A DNA stretch of 64,000 nucleotides from Candidatus Ideonella esbjergensis (GCA_016710065.1 JADJLP010000013.1:288959-352958), one strand, 5' to 3'. Shown: positions 1 through 9,978, counted from the first letter of the stretch. The notes: a model not told the origin generated them from the sequence alone. Program-made: numbers and translations.

Positions 1-973
1 AGCCCTGCTGGCGCAGCAGAAAGGCCAGCACCTCGGGCTGCCGGCACCAGTGGGGCGGTGGCTGGCCCACGATCTGTTCGGGCGTGGCACCCAGCAGCGG
101 CTCCAGCTTGGCGTTGGCAAAGGTGGGCGTGCACTGGCCGTCCAGCACCAGCACGCCCTCTGGCAGGGTGTGCAGCACCGCCTCCACGCGGTTGCGCTTG
201 TAGCTGATGAGGCGCTGCGAGGCCACGGTGTCCATGCGCTCGCTTTCCAGCTCGCGCATGCGGCCCTCGGTGCGCTGTAGGAACTCGCCCAGTCGGCGCA
301 CAAAGTCATCGAGCTGGGCCCCTTGCACCCTGGGGGCGAGCACTTCATCACCCAAACCTTCACCCAAGCGGGCCGACACATCGTGCATGCGCTGGCCCAG
401 CTGGGCCAGTGGCCGCATCTCGCGCCGTATCAGCACAAAGAACAGCGGCGCCAGCAAGAAGATGGGCAGCGCCAGCACGGCCTGGAAGGACAGCGCCGAG
501 GCGTCCATGCCCCAGCCCTCGGCCCGGTAGCCCAGGCGCACAAAGCCGGCCAGCGCGCCCTGGTCCATCACCGGGGCGTGGAATTCGAGGATGCGGGTGT
601 TGTCGTCGGGCAGCCGCAGCTCGCGCTGGCCGAACCAGTGTGCGGGCTCGCTGGGCAGGGGTGCCTGCGGCGCGGTGAGCCCGGGGGCCGAGACCTCGGC
701 CAGCGCGCCGCCCTGGGGCGATTGCCACAGCGCATAGGCCAGGTCGGCCCGGCGCTGCAGGCCCACCAGGGTGCGCAGCATGCCGGGGCGTTCGGGCGAG
801 GGGGCCAGCTCTTTCACAGGCACACTGGCCAAGGCGCGGGCCAGGCTGTTGCCCTGGGCCTGCAGCTGGCGCTCGTGCTGGCGCGACTGCTGCACAAACA
901 CCGCCAGCAGGATCAGCGCGATCACGCCCAGCGTGGCGCCGATCATGGTCAGGCCGAGTCGGTCAGATTTCAT
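1..973 (-). CDS. Membrane sensor protein with PAS-like region, C-terminus outside window
   Basis: The minus-strand frame opens with an ATG at 973 and stays open to the left edge, so only the N-terminal 324 or so residues are seen. Residues 8-27 form a hydrophobic segment (GVIALILLAVFVQQ) and a second one lies near residues 160-180 (VLALPIFLLAPLFFVLI), with a periplasmic-type stretch between them. After the second segment comes a linker (REMRPLAQLGQRM) like a HAMP/signalling helix, then a long helical region and a PAS-like stretch (EAVLHTLPEGVLVLDGQC). This layout is typical of a sensor histidine kinase or a diguanylate cyclase; the catalytic domain is not in the window, so the output cannot be named. 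The gene is divergent from the acetyltransferase gene at 1116. Confidence 0.8.
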   Translation of the reverse strand, partial: MKSDRLGLTMIGATLGVIALILLAVFVQQSRQHERQLQAQGNSLARALASVPVKELAPSPERPGMLRTLVGLQRRADLAYALWQSPQGGALAEVSAPGLTAPQAPLPSEPAHWFGQRELRLPDDNTRILEFHAPVMDQGALAGFVRLGYRAEGWGMDASALSFQAVLALPIFLLAPLFFVLIRREMRPLAQLGQRMHDVSARLGEGLGDEVLAPRVQGAQLDDFVRRLGEFLQRTEGRMRELESERMDTVASQRLISYKRNRVEAVLHTLPEGVLVLDGQCTPTFANAKLEPLLGATPEQIVGQPPPHWCRQPEVLAFLLRQQG

Positions 974-1115
974 GGCGTGGAGCAAGGAGAAAGCACAGGT
1001 GGCCCCACCCCTAGCCTGTGGAAAGTGGGGGTCTCAGGTGGGATATCGGCCAGGACTGCGGCCGCTTGAGAGGGCAGGCGTCCTATACAGTGACCCCTTC
1101 AGCACCCGGCACCCC

Positions 1116-1637
1116 ATGCGCACCCTCACCTGCCAACGCTTCACCCTGGAACCCCTCCTGCCCGAGCACGCGGTGGCGATGTTTGGCGTGCTCAGCGACC
1201 CGGCGCTGTACGAGTTCGAGCGCGAGCCGCCGCTCTCGGTGCGAGACCTGCGCGAGCACTACGCCGACCTGGCCACGCGGGGCTCGCCGAATGGCCGTGA
1301 AGTCTGGTTGAACTGGGTGCTGCGCCTGCCCACGGGTGAGCTGGTGGGTAGCGTGCAGGCCACCGTGCTGCAGGGTGGCCAGGCCGACATTGCCTACGAA
1401 CTGGCCAGCGCCCACTGGAGCCGTGGCCTGGCCACGCAGGCGGTGGCGGCCATGCTGGACGAACTGGTGGCCCAGTACGGCGTGGAGGGCCTGTGGGCGG
1501 TCTTGAAGCGCGAGAACCTGCGCTCGCTGCGGCTGCTGCAACGCCTGGGCTTCACGACCGCATCGGCCGAGGCGGTGGCCCTGCGGGACATTGAGCGCGA
1601 CGAATGGCTGATGCAACGCGCGCCCATGCCCACTTGA
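1116..1637 (+). CDS. GNAT family N-acetyltransferase (RimJ/RimL-like)
   Basis: A 173-residue protein starting at the ATG at 1116; the frame is open further upstream but that part has no family match. It opens in the RimJ/RimL style (LTCQRFTLEPLLPEHA) and has the acetyl-CoA binding region around HWSRGLATQAVAAML, followed by NLRSLRLLQRLGF, which is typical of the last helix and strand of the GNAT fold. Such enzymes move an acetyl group from acetyl-CoA to an amine, often a protein N-terminus, an amino acid or an antibiotic. The substrate cannot be told from sequence. It is followed 10 bp later by a lipoprotein gene and may be co-transcribed with it. Confidence 0.85.
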   Translation: MRTLTCQRFTLEPLLPEHAVAMFGVLSDPALYEFEREPPLSVRDLREHYADLATRGSPNGREVWLNWVLRLPTGELVGSVQATVLQGGQADIAYELASAHWSRGLATQAVAAMLDELVAQYGVEGLWAVLKRENLRSLRLLQRLGFTTASAEAVALRDIERDEWLMQRAPMPT

Positions 1638-1647
1638 CTGGATCCCC

Positions 1648-2022
1648 ATGAACCCACAACGCTGCAGCACCCTGACCGGCCTGGTGGCCCTGCTGGCCAG
1701 CCTGCAGGCCTGCGTGTTCGTGCCGCGCACCACCCAGGTCTACGACGCGGCCTGCCAGACGGTGACCCGCCACATGGTGCTGCAAGAAGTGCAGGTGGCC
1801 GCCATCCACGGTTGCCAGAACGAGGGTTGTGTGGCCCTGGTGGTGATGGCCGGCGCGGTGGGCGCGGCGTCGGCGGTGGTGTCGGGCACCATCGTCGTCA
1901 CCGGCAACATCGCCTACTGGCTGGAGAAACAGGCGCAGTGCCGGCCCATCGCCACGCCACCAACCGCGCCCGCCAGCGCACCGCCGCTCAGGTCAGCGCA
2001 CGGCCGCTCCGAAGCGGCCTGA
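1648..2022 (+). CDS. Small predicted lipoprotein of unknown function
   Basis: A 124-residue protein. The N-terminus has a short signal peptide ending in a lipobox, LQAC, so Cys22 would be the lipidated residue and the mature protein would be membrane-anchored in the envelope. The mature part has four further cysteines in its first 80 residues (ACQT, GCQN, GCVA and AQCR), and a hydrophobic glycine/alanine/valine-rich stretch (ALVVMAGAVGAASAVVSG) that could insert in a membrane. The C-terminus is proline-rich. I do not recognise a family. It follows the acetyltransferase gene by 10 bp and converges on the binding-protein gene at 2071. Confidence 0.75.
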   Translation: MNPQRCSTLTGLVALLASLQACVFVPRTTQVYDAACQTVTRHMVLQEVQVAAIHGCQNEGCVALVVMAGAVGAASAVVSGTIVVTGNIAYWLEKQAQCRPIATPPTAPASAPPLRSAHGRSEAA

Positions 2023-2023
2023 G

Positions 2024-2059
2024 CACCCGCCTGGCGGGTGGTTGCGGTACGCCGCAACC
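2024..2059. terminator. Two adjacent hairpins between convergent genes
   Basis: Two perfect stem-loops lie directly after the lipoprotein stop: CACCCGC-CTG-GCGGGTG (2024-2040) and GGTTGCGG-TACG-CCGCAACC (2040-2059). They sit between convergent genes and are well placed as a bidirectional transcription stop. Neither has a clear T-run, so Rho-independent action is uncertain. Confidence 0.4.
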
Positions 2060-2070
2060 GGGTGCGCGGT

Positions 2071-3300
2071 TCAGTGCGCCTGGCCTTCCTTCTGGCGGAT
2101 GACGGTGGCCCGGCGCGCGTCTTCGGGGTAGTAGTAGTCGCGCTCGCCATAGCGCCAGGTGCCCAGCCACAGCATGTTGGCCGAGACGGCGTCGTGGTCG
2201 TCGCTGGAGAACGGCCGCTGGTAGTTGCTGACCACGCCGGCGTAGCGGTTGGGCAGGTTCTCAAGGGCGTGCTTGAGTGCGGGGCCGCTCAGGTCTTGCC
2301 TGGCCACGAACATGGCGCGCAGCAGCAGGTGCACGGCGTCGTAGGTTTGGGCGGCCGACATCATCGAGCCTATGGGCGATTCGTTGGAGAGCTTGCGGTA
2401 GTGCAGGCGGAAAGCCGCGTTGCGCTCCAGGAAATTGTTGGGCAGCACGGTCTGCACGCTCATCGTGCCTTCCACGGCGCCCCGGGAGGTCTCGAATGCC
2501 GAGCGGTGCGACAGGCACCAGGAGCCGAACTGCGGCACTTTCCATTTGGTTTCGGCGCGGGCGGCGGCCAGCACACCCGATTCGGGGCCCACGGTCCAGC
2601 CGATCATGGAATCGGCTCCGGCAGCCTTGGCCTGGTTGACTTCGTCGATCAGGGTTTTGGCCCCGACCGCAAAGCGCACCACGATGGCGGGCTTGATCTT
2701 GTGCCTTTCCAGTGCCAGCAGCAGGTCGGCCAGGCCAGCGTCGCCGTAGCCCGACTTGTCCACCATCAGCGCAGGCCTGGTGAGCTTGCGTTTGGCCAGT
2801 TCGGCCACCAGGAACTCGGTCTGCAATTCGTCGCGTGCCGAGGTGCGGAAGATATAGCTCTCGCGCGCCGGGTACTTGGCGGTGAGCACGGTGCCGGTGG
2901 CGCAGGGCACGATGAGCACGTGTTTGTTCTTCTGGAACACGTCCAGCGCCTTGGCGGCCACGCCGGTGTTGCAGTAGCCGATGGTGGCCAGCACCTTTTC
3001 CTGGGTCACCAGTTCTTCGGCCCAGTGCAGACCCACGTCGGGCGTGGCCTTGTCGTCGCGCACCACCAGCTCGAAGGGCCGGCCCAGGTAGCCGCCCACC
3101 TCGTTCACCTCGTCCACGGCCACCTGGGCGCCCACCCGGGCACTGTTGCCCATGTCGGACGAGCCCCCGGTGAGCGGCAGGATCAGGCCAATGCGGATGG
3201 GCTGGGGCTTGGCAGGGGACTGGGCCTGGGCAGACGGGCTGCTTGCAAGCTGGCTCAGTACCAGGGCCACGGAGAACGTGAGAGCGGATCGAAGGGTCAT
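2071..3300 (-). CDS. Periplasmic ligand-binding protein, branched-chain amino acid ABC type
   Basis: A 409-residue protein. I chose the ATG at 3300 because it gives a clean signal peptide (hydrophobic core LTFSVALVLSQLA, cleavage near PSAQA-QS); the frame is open further upstream without such a signal. The mature N-terminus, IRIGLILPLTGGSSDMG, followed by VAVDEVNEVGGYLGR, is the hallmark of the Leu/Ile/Val-binding (Peripla_BP_6) family. This family captures small amides or amino acids in the periplasm and hands them to an ABC permease or to a sensor. No permease or ATPase genes are next to it. Instead it follows two histidine kinase genes on the same strand (92 bp gap), so a role as ligand receptor for one of these kinases is possible; that is inference. 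Confidence 0.85.
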   Translation of the reverse strand: MTLRSALTFSVALVLSQLASSPSAQAQSPAKPQPIRIGLILPLTGGSSDMGNSARVGAQVAVDEVNEVGGYLGRPFELVVRDDKATPDVGLHWAEELVTQEKVLATIGYCNTGVAAKALDVFQKNKHVLIVPCATGTVLTAKYPARESYIFRTSARDELQTEFLVAELAKRKLTRPALMVDKSGYGDAGLADLLLALERHKIKPAIVVRFAVGAKTLIDEVNQAKAAGADSMIGWTVGPESGVLAAARAETKWKVPQFGSWCLSHRSAFETSRGAVEGTMSVQTVLPNNFLERNAAFRLHYRKLSNESPIGSMMSAAQTYDAVHLLLRAMFVARQDLSGPALKHALENLPNRYAGVVSNYQRPFSSDDHDAVSANMLWLGTWRYGERDYYYPEDARRATVIRQKEGQAH

Positions 3301-3392
3301 GATCAACAGGGTGACTGCAGAAGTAGCCGCCATTGGAGCATCTTGCAGACCCTGCCGGCCAGCCCCCTCCCCGTCATTCCCGCGAAGCCGTG

Positions 3393-4754
3393 TCAAACGA
3401 CCAGCAGCGGCAACTCCAGCGTGAACAAGGCCCCGCCGTCCGGGTGGTTGTCGGCACTCAAATGACCGCCGTGCTGATCGACGATGCCGTAGCTGATGGA
3501 CAGCCCCAGCCCGGTGCCCTTGCCCACCGGCTTGGTGGTGAAAAAGGGGTCGAAGAGATGGCCCATGTGCTGCGGGGCGATGCCCGCGCCGCTGTCACGC
3601 AGCCTCAGCACCACGTTCGCCCCTTCCACCGCACCAATGATCCACAGGCTGGGCGGCACGCCGGGCTGGGCGGCGGCGGCGTCGTAGGCGTTCTGGATCA
3701 GGTTCATCAGCACCTGCAGCAGTTGCCCCGGGCTGCCCAGCACCTTGCAGGGCGGGCCGGGTTGCCATTGCACGTTGAAGGTGGGGGCCGTGCCCTTGCG
3801 CACCCAATGGATGGCACGCTCCACCACGTCGTTCAGCACCACCTCGGTCTTTTCGCCCTGGTCCACGGCCGAGAAACGCTTGAGGCCGTTGACGATGTCG
3901 GCCGTGCGCTGGGCCCCCTCCAGCGTGCCCTCCATCAGCGAGGGCAGGTCGCTCAGCAGGTGGTCGATGCGGAGCTTGGCGCGCAAGGCGTTTTGCTCGT
4001 CGCCTTGCGGCTGGCGGTGCATCGCGTCCAGGTAGGTGCGCAAACGCTCGGTGTAGCGGCGCAGCGCATGCACATTGCCCAGCACGAAGCTGATGGGGTT
4101 GTTCAGCTCGTGCGCCACGCCAGCCACCAGGCGACCCAGCGAGGCCAGTTTTTCGGAATGCAGCAGCTGCTGCTGGGTGCGCTTGAGCGCGTCGTGCGCC
4201 TCGCGCAGCTGGTGGTAGGCGCGCTTGATCTCGCCCATGGGCCGGCCCACGAACACCAGGCCCACGCGGCGGCCATTGGCGTCGAGCCGCGGCGTGCAAT
4301 TGAAGTCCACCGGCACGCGCTGGCCCTGGGCGTCCAGCAGCTCCACCTCCACCACGGTGCCGCTGCGCTGCAGGGCCGGCGTGTCCAGCACATGGCGTAT
4401 GCGCGCAGCGCCATGCTCGTCGGCCGTCAGCAGGGCCAGCGGCGTGCCGCGCAATTGCGCATCGGGGCGGCCCACCAGCTCGCACAGCGCGGCGTTGGTT
4501 TCCTCGATCTGGCCGGCCTCGTTGCAGGCGGCCAGCACGTCGCTCATGGCGGTGAGCAGGCTGAAGATGAACTGCTGGGTTTGCTCCAGCTCGGCGTTCT
4601 TCTGCTCCAGCGCGATCTCGTCGGCCACCAGTTGCGAATAGACCTCGTCCATCTTGTGGATCACGTCCAGCCAGGTCGATTCGTCCACGCCCTCCATGTC
4701 GGGCGTGGGCAGCGCGGTCGGGCGCGCCAAGGGTTCGGGGTGGTTGGTGCTCAC
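3393..4754 (-). CDS. Soluble PAS sensor histidine kinase
   Basis: A 453-residue protein without a membrane segment. A helical N-terminus is followed by a PAS domain at about residues 75-195 (MSDVLAACNEAGQIEETNA). The kinase core has the H-box HELNNPISF (the His is the phosphorylation site), the N-box LIQNAYDAAA, the G1 box DSGAGIAP, an F-box near HLFDPFFTTKPVG and the G2 box GKGTGLGLSI, so it should be active. The family autophosphorylates on His and passes the phosphate to a response regulator, but no receiver domain is fused here. Its start overlaps the stop of the hybrid kinase by 4 bp (4751-4754), which points to translational coupling and a shared phosphorelay. Confidence 0.9.
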   Translation of the reverse strand: MSTNHPEPLARPTALPTPDMEGVDESTWLDVIHKMDEVYSQLVADEIALEQKNAELEQTQQFIFSLLTAMSDVLAACNEAGQIEETNAALCELVGRPDAQLRGTPLALLTADEHGAARIRHVLDTPALQRSGTVVEVELLDAQGQRVPVDFNCTPRLDANGRRVGLVFVGRPMGEIKRAYHQLREAHDALKRTQQQLLHSEKLASLGRLVAGVAHELNNPISFVLGNVHALRRYTERLRTYLDAMHRQPQGDEQNALRAKLRIDHLLSDLPSLMEGTLEGAQRTADIVNGLKRFSAVDQGEKTEVVLNDVVERAIHWVRKGTAPTFNVQWQPGPPCKVLGSPGQLLQVLMNLIQNAYDAAAAQPGVPPSLWIIGAVEGANVVLRLRDSGAGIAPQHMGHLFDPFFTTKPVGKGTGLGLSISYGIVDQHGGHLSADNHPDGGALFTLELPLLVV

Positions 4755-7700
4755 AAGCTGCAGCCTAGCAGGCCGGCCAACAGGCGTTGCAGCTCATCTG
4801 CCAGGGCCTGCGCCAGCGCGGCGCAGGTCTCGGTGCCGGCCGGCGCGGCTCGCGCAGCCACCAACAGCGCGGCCGCCCGCTCGGTCAGCGGCTGCGCGCC
4901 TATGGTGCCGCCCACGCCCTTGAGGCTGTGGGCCAGGCGGTGCAGGGTGGCCACATCGCCCGCGCCAGCGGCCACCCGCAGGGCCTGCACTTCGGGCCCG
5001 TGGTTCTGCATGAACAGCCCCAGCACGTGCCGGTACAGCGCCGGGTCTTCATCCACCATTTGCAGACCCAGCGCGGTGTCGAGACCGTCCACCCGACCCA
5101 GCCGGTCCAGCCACGCCTCTTGCGCCGCCGCTGCGGTCTGCGGCGCCGCAGCGGCCTCAGTCGGCAGCCAGGCCAGCAGGCAGCGGTACAGGGCCTCGGG
5201 GCTCACCGGCTTGCCGATGAAATCGTTCATGCCGGCGGCCAGGCAGGCGGCCTTGTCCTCGTCGTAGGCATTGGCCGTCAGCGCCACGATGGGCAGGCCG
5301 GCCAGCTCGGGTTGTTGGCGCATCTGGCGCGTGGCGGCCAGGCCGTCGAGCACCGGCATCTGCAAGTCCATCAGCACCAGGTGGTGGCGCTGGGGCGAGA
5401 CCTGGCGCAGCGCCTGTGCACCGTCGGCCACGCTCTCCACCTGCAGGCCCACGCCCTGCAGCAGCTCCACCAACACCTGGCGGTTCACCTCGTTGTCTTC
5501 GGCCAGCAGCACGCGGTGCAGGCCGGCCCGCTCGCGCAGGGCCCGTGCGGCTTGTTCACCGGTGGCCACCGCCTGTGCCCCGGGCGCCTGGGCGCTGCCA
5601 CGCGCCAAGCTGGCGGTGAACCAGAAGCGGCTGCCGCGCCCAGGCTCGCTGCTGACCCCGGTTTCGCCACCCATCAGGCTGGCCAGGTGACGGGTGATGG
5701 CCAGGCCCAGGCCGGTACCGCCATGGCGCCGGGTGGTGGAGCTGTCGGCCTGCTCGAAGGCCCGGAACAAGCGGTTGAGGTGCTCGGCCGCGATGCCCAT
5801 GCCCGTGTCGGCCACTTCAAAGCGCAGGTGCAGTTGCTGTGCATCCTGTGCCAGCACCTGTACCGCCACCGTCACCGAACCCTGCTGCGTGAACTTGATG
5901 GCATTGCCCACGTAGTTCAGCAGGGCCTGACGCAGGCGCGTGGCGTCGGCACGCAGCCACAGGCCTTCGGGCGGCGCAAGCATCACCAGGCTCAGGCCGC
6001 GTGCGCTGGCCTGGGCCTGCATGAGGCCGTGCACCTCGTCGAGCAACTGGTCCAGCGAAAAATCGATCTGCTCCAGGCTCAGGCGGCCAGCCTCGATCTT
6101 GGACAGGTCTAGCACATCGTTGAGGATGTCCATCAGGTGCTGGGCCGAGCGCTCGATGCGGTGCAGCCGGTCGGCTTGCTGCGGCTCGGGCTGGGCGTCG
6201 CGCATCAGCCGGGCCAGGCCCATGATGGCGTTCATGGGCGTGCGGATTTCATGGCTCATGTTGGCCAGGAAGGTGCTCTTGGCGCGGTTGGCGGCCTCGG
6301 CCCGCTCGCGCGCCTCGGCCAGCTCGGCCGTGCGCTCGGCCACCAGGGCTTCGAGGTGCAGGCGGTAGCCACTCAGCTCTTCGCGCATCAGGCGCTGGTC
6401 GGTGATGTCCTGGGTGAAGCCGTTGAGCCGCACCACGCGGCCGCCCTGCACCACCGGCAGGCAACGGCTGCGCACCCATTTGCGGTGGCCTTGGGGTGTC
6501 AGGGTTTCGAGCTCCAGGTCATAGGGTTTGGCGTCGGCGATGGCCGCCCGCCAGGCCCGCCGCGCCAGCTCGCGCGACTCACCCTGGAACCAGTGCAGGA
6601 TGTTGGCAGGGCTGCGCATGGCGTCGGCATCCACCTCGTGGATACGGGCCACCTCCTCGGTAGAGCTGACCTGGCCGGTGAGCACGTCATAGCCCCAGCC
6701 GCCGATGTGCGCCATGGCGCTGACCTGGCGCATCAGCTCGTCTTTCTCTTGCAGCGCATGCTGCGACTGACGTTCTGCCGTGATGTCGCGCGATACGCCA
6801 TAGATGCCAATCACCTCACCATGCTCGTCTCGCAGCGGGCCCTTGGTGGCCAGGAAAGTGGTGGGGCCCTGGGGCAGGGTGAGTTGCTCTTCGGCGATGA
6901 CCACGTGCTGCTCGCGCATCACGCGCTCACCCACTTCCGCCAACATCACCGCCTGCTCGGGCGGAAACAGAGCGCGGTCGTCCTGCCCCAACACCTCGGC
7001 CGCGGTCTTGCCGGACAGGCGCTCGGCCGCGCGGTTGAACAACAGGTAGCGGCCCTGCAGGTCCTTGGCAAAGATGGCGTCGTCCGAGCTGTCGGCCACC
7101 GCCTGCAACAGGCGCAAGGCCTGCAGCTGCTGCGCCTGGCGTTGCTGGTCGCGCACCGAAGCCTGCAGCAACTGGCGTTGGCGGCGCTGCAGCGTGGCCC
7201 CCACCGCCACGCCCATGAGCAGCAGGCCGGCCAGCGCCAGCCAGGCCAGGTCCACGAACACGCCGGCCAGGTACTCGCCCTGGTCGATCTTGGCCAGCAC
7301 CACCCAGTCGGTACCTGCCATGCGCTGGCCCACGCCCAGCACGCGCCGCCCACCCGGCTCGGTGCCCTCCAGCAACTGGCCCAACTGCGCGCCAGGGCCC
7401 AGCAGTTGCACCGCCAGCGCAGCCGCGCCGGCAGCCGACAGCGACAGGTGATCCAGCTGGCTGGCCTCGCGGTTGCGCGCGCTGAGGTACAGCACCCGGT
7501 CGCCTTCCTGGTGCAGCAGCACGATGTCGCCGGTGGCCGTGGGCACGGGCCAGTCGCCCAGGTGCTCGTCCATGCGGGCCGACAGGTCGCTGCGCATGAC
7601 CAGCACGGGATGCGGTTTGCCGGCCGGCGCCGGCAGCGCCGCCAACATGTCGATCAGCAGCCGGCCGTTGGCGCCTTCGTAGGGGCCCACCAGGGTCCAC

Positions 7701-8413
7701 TCTGGCGCGCTGGCCTGCCCGGCGAGCTTGACGGCCTGCAAGGTGGCTTCCGGGAAGGTCACCTCGGCGTCGCTCGTGTTCAGCACCGGCTCACCATCGG
7801 CGCTGAACATCGCGGCCAGCTCGAAATGCTTCAAGCCGGCGTAATCCTTCAGGCGCTGCCGCAGGGTCTGGCCGCTGGCCGTGTCGTGCTGTTCCCGCCA
7901 GCGCAGGTACAGATCGGACCACAGCCGGCTGCCGCCCAGAAACTGCAGATCGCTCTGCCGCTCGCTCAGCCACTGGCCCAGCTCGTTGCCCTTGGCCTGG
8001 GCGATGGCCTGCAGGCGCGCCTCCTGGGTCTGGCGGTGGCGGTACAGGCTCCACACCGCGCCGACGGCCACCACCAACACGATCAGCACCGCCCAGCCGG
8101 CCACCGGCCGCACCAGATCGCCCCGGCGCAGACTGGCAGGCGACCTGCGCTGCGAGCCCAGCAAACGGCGGATCAGCAGGTACAGCAGTGCACTGGTGAC
8201 GGCCACGAAGAGCCAGCCCTTGAGCATGCTGAGCGTGAGCACCAGCGAGGGGTCGGACACGAACAAGGCCACCAGGCGGTCCGACAGCAAGATCCACAGC
8301 GCCGCAAAGGCCGCGTAAATCAGCACCACACCCAGCGCATCTTCAGAAGGCACGCCCCGCGCTGGCATGGTGCGAGACGACACGGAGTCGGTGAAATCGG
8401 ATGGCGTGGGCAT
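4751..8413 (-). CDS. Hybrid sensor histidine kinase with PAS, receiver and HPt domains
   Basis: About 1220 residues from the ATG at 8413 (a further ATG at 8440 is possible). In order: two hydrophobic segments near residues 30-95, a third near 115, a large extracytoplasmic part, a fourth segment near 385-410 (WLALAGLLLMGVAV), two PAS domains, a HisKA domain with FLANMSHEIRTPMNAIMG, a HATPase domain (GTGLGLAI), a receiver domain with VLLAEDNEVN and the phospho-acceptor Asp in LVLMDLQMPVLDG, and a C-terminal HPt domain with AHSLKGVGG. All phosphorelay residues are present, so the whole His-Asp-His chain is on one membrane protein. It is coupled to the soluble kinase downstream. The ligand is unknown. 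Confidence 0.92.
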   Translation of the reverse strand: MPTPSDFTDSVSSRTMPARGVPSEDALGVVLIYAAFAALWILLSDRLVALFVSDPSLVLTLSMLKGWLFVAVTSALLYLLIRRLLGSQRRSPASLRRGDLVRPVAGWAVLIVLVVAVGAVWSLYRHRQTQEARLQAIAQAKGNELGQWLSERQSDLQFLGGSRLWSDLYLRWREQHDTASGQTLRQRLKDYAGLKHFELAAMFSADGEPVLNTSDAEVTFPEATLQAVKLAGQASAPEWTLVGPYEGANGRLLIDMLAALPAPAGKPHPVLVMRSDLSARMDEHLGDWPVPTATGDIVLLHQEGDRVLYLSARNREASQLDHLSLSAAGAAALAVQLLGPGAQLGQLLEGTEPGGRRVLGVGQRMAGTDWVVLAKIDQGEYLAGVFVDLAWLALAGLLLMGVAVGATLQRRQRQLLQASVRDQQRQAQQLQALRLLQAVADSSDDAIFAKDLQGRYLLFNRAAERLSGKTAAEVLGQDDRALFPPEQAVMLAEVGERVMREQHVVIAEEQLTLPQGPTTFLATKGPLRDEHGEVIGIYGVSRDITAERQSQHALQEKDELMRQVSAMAHIGGWGYDVLTGQVSSTEEVARIHEVDADAMRSPANILHWFQGESRELARRAWRAAIADAKPYDLELETLTPQGHRKWVRSRCLPVVQGGRVVRLNGFTQDITDQRLMREELSGYRLHLEALVAERTAELAEARERAEAANRAKSTFLANMSHEIRTPMNAIMGLARLMRDAQPEPQQADRLHRIERSAQHLMDILNDVLDLSKIEAGRLSLEQIDFSLDQLLDEVHGLMQAQASARGLSLVMLAPPEGLWLRADATRLRQALLNYVGNAIKFTQQGSVTVAVQVLAQDAQQLHLRFEVADTGMGIAAEHLNRLFRAFEQADSSTTRRHGGTGLGLAITRHLASLMGGETGVSSEPGRGSRFWFTASLARGSAQAPGAQAVATGEQAARALRERAGLHRVLLAEDNEVNRQVLVELLQGVGLQVESVADGAQALRQVSPQRHHLVLMDLQMPVLDGLAATRQMRQQPELAGLPIVALTANAYDEDKAACLAAGMNDFIGKPVSPEALYRCLLAWLPTEAAAAPQTAAAAQEAWLDRLGRVDGLDTALGLQMVDEDPALYRHVLGLFMQNHGPEVQALRVAAGAGDVATLHRLAHSLKGVGGTIGAQPLTERAAALLVAARAAPAGTETCAALAQALADELQRLLAGLLGCSL

Positions 8414-8561
8414 GTGGGGGCGTCTTGGACTGCACATCAAGGTGCCGGCCCGGGCAAGCCTAACGCATGTGTGCCGGCGCCATCGAAAGAGAAGTCAGTC
8501 TTGCTGCCCGGATAGCGGCTAGCCGGCCATGCGCCGAGAACGGAATGCCACGCCTGCACGG

Positions 8562-9902
8562 TCAAATCATCCCGAAGCTCTCGGCCAACAGGAAACCGGC
8601 CAGGCACGAGGTGCCCACACCGATCAGGCCCGGCAGAATGAAGCTGTGGTTGATCACGTACTTGCCGATGTGCGTGGTGCCCGAGCGGTCGAACTGGATA
8701 GCGGCCAAGTCGCTGGGGTAGGTGGGCAGGATGTAGTAGCCGTAAGAGGCTGCCGCAAAGGCCACCACATAGCCGGGCAGCACGCCGATGGCCAGGCCCA
8801 CAGGCACCATGGCGCTCACGGCGGCGGCCTGCGAGTTCACCAGCTTGGAAACCAGCAGCAGTGCGATGGCATAGGTCCAGGGCTGGGTCTTCACCAACTC
8901 GGTGAGCAGGGCCTTGAGTTCGGGCAGGTGCGCCTCGAACACCGTGTCGGCCATCCAGGCGATGCCGAACACCGCCACCACCGCCACCATGCCGGCACGA
9001 AAGACCTCGGTCTTGCCGATCTGGTTGGGCTCGGTCTGGGTGAACAGGATGATGAACGCGCCGGCCAGCAGCATGAACATCTGGATGGTGAGCACCATGC
9101 TCAAAGGCTTGCCGCCGATCAGCGGGCGCAGGTTCTGGAAGGCGCCGAGCACGGCCACCAGGGCTATGGCGCCGATGAAAATCCACATCGCCGTCCACTG
9201 GCCCGTGGCCAGCTTCTTGCCCAGCAGGGTGACGCCGTCGCCGTAGACCATCTTGCGCTGTTCCGGGTCGGCGATGCGCTTCTGGAATTCCTCGTCCTTG
9301 TCCAGGTCCTTGCCGCGGAACCAGCTGAAGATGCCGATGGCCAGCACGCCGGCCAACGTGGAGGGGATGGTGACCGACAGCAGTCCCACGAAGTCGATCA
9401 CGTGGCCATTCACCGGTGCCTTGGCCAGGAAGGCAACCAGCGACACCACGGCCACCGAGACCGGGCTGGCCAGGATGCCCATCTGGCTGGCGATGGAAGA
9501 CGCCGCCATGGGCCGCTCGGGCCGGATCCCGTTCTTGATGGAGATGTCGTAGATGATGGGCAGCATGGTGTAGACCACGTGGCCCGTGCCGCACAGCATG
9601 GTGAGCGAGCAGGTGACGAAGGGCGCCAGGATGGACACGTACCTGGGGTTGCGGCGCAGCACGCGCTCGGCCCCTTGCAGCATCACCTCCAGCCCGCCCG
9701 AGGCCTGCAGCGTGGCCGACGCCGCCACCACGGCGATGATGGTGAGCATCACGTCCACAGGCGGCTTGCCGGGCGTGAGCTTGAAGACAAAGGTCATCAG
9801 CACGATGCCGATGCCCCCCAGCAGCCCGAGTGCCGCGCCACCCTTGCGGGCGCCGTAAAAGAGGCAGATCAGGATGATCGCGATCTGAAGCAGGATGTCC
9901 AT
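8562..9902 (-). CDS. dcuB: Anaerobic C4-dicarboxylate transporter, DcuB type
   Basis: A 447-residue polytopic membrane protein, close to the usual length of DcuB (446). The ATG at 9902 aligns with the family start ([20 protein letters not shown]). Strongly family-specific stretches include [51 protein letters not shown] and [19 protein letters not shown]. DcuB proteins exchange external fumarate, malate or aspartate for internal succinate in fumarate respiration. The upstream region carries an FNR/ANR-like site, which fits oxygen control. No fumarase, aspartase or fumarate reductase gene is next to it. Confidence 0.93.
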   Translation of the reverse strand: MDILLQIAIILICLFYGARKGGAALGLLGGIGIVLMTFVFKLTPGKPPVDVMLTIIAVVAASATLQASGGLEVMLQGAERVLRRNPRYVSILAPFVTCSLTMLCGTGHVVYTMLPIIYDISIKNGIRPERPMAASSIASQMGILASPVSVAVVSLVAFLAKAPVNGHVIDFVGLLSVTIPSTLAGVLAIGIFSWFRGKDLDKDEEFQKRIADPEQRKMVYGDGVTLLGKKLATGQWTAMWIFIGAIALVAVLGAFQNLRPLIGGKPLSMVLTIQMFMLLAGAFIILFTQTEPNQIGKTEVFRAGMVAVVAVFGIAWMADTVFEAHLPELKALLTELVKTQPWTYAIALLLVSKLVNSQAAAVSAMVPVGLAIGVLPGYVVAFAAASYGYYILPTYPSDLAAIQFDRSGTTHIGKYVINHSFILPGLIGVGTSCLAGFLLAESFGMI

Positions 9903-9978
9903 GATGGGGTTCCACTCGATACGGCCCCACATGGGACCGTATAGGTAATAACCCTAATCATTTAGGACAGCGCTGTCC

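Noticed and set aside
2038..3465. Long open frame on the plus strand opposite the binding-protein gene
   Set aside because: It is His/Gly/Gln-rich with no family likeness and mirrors the real gene codon by codon; such antisense frames are common in GC-rich DNA. The same applies to 3333-5267, 4787-6112, 6137-8515, 8529-9944, 10577-12073 and 28211-30217.
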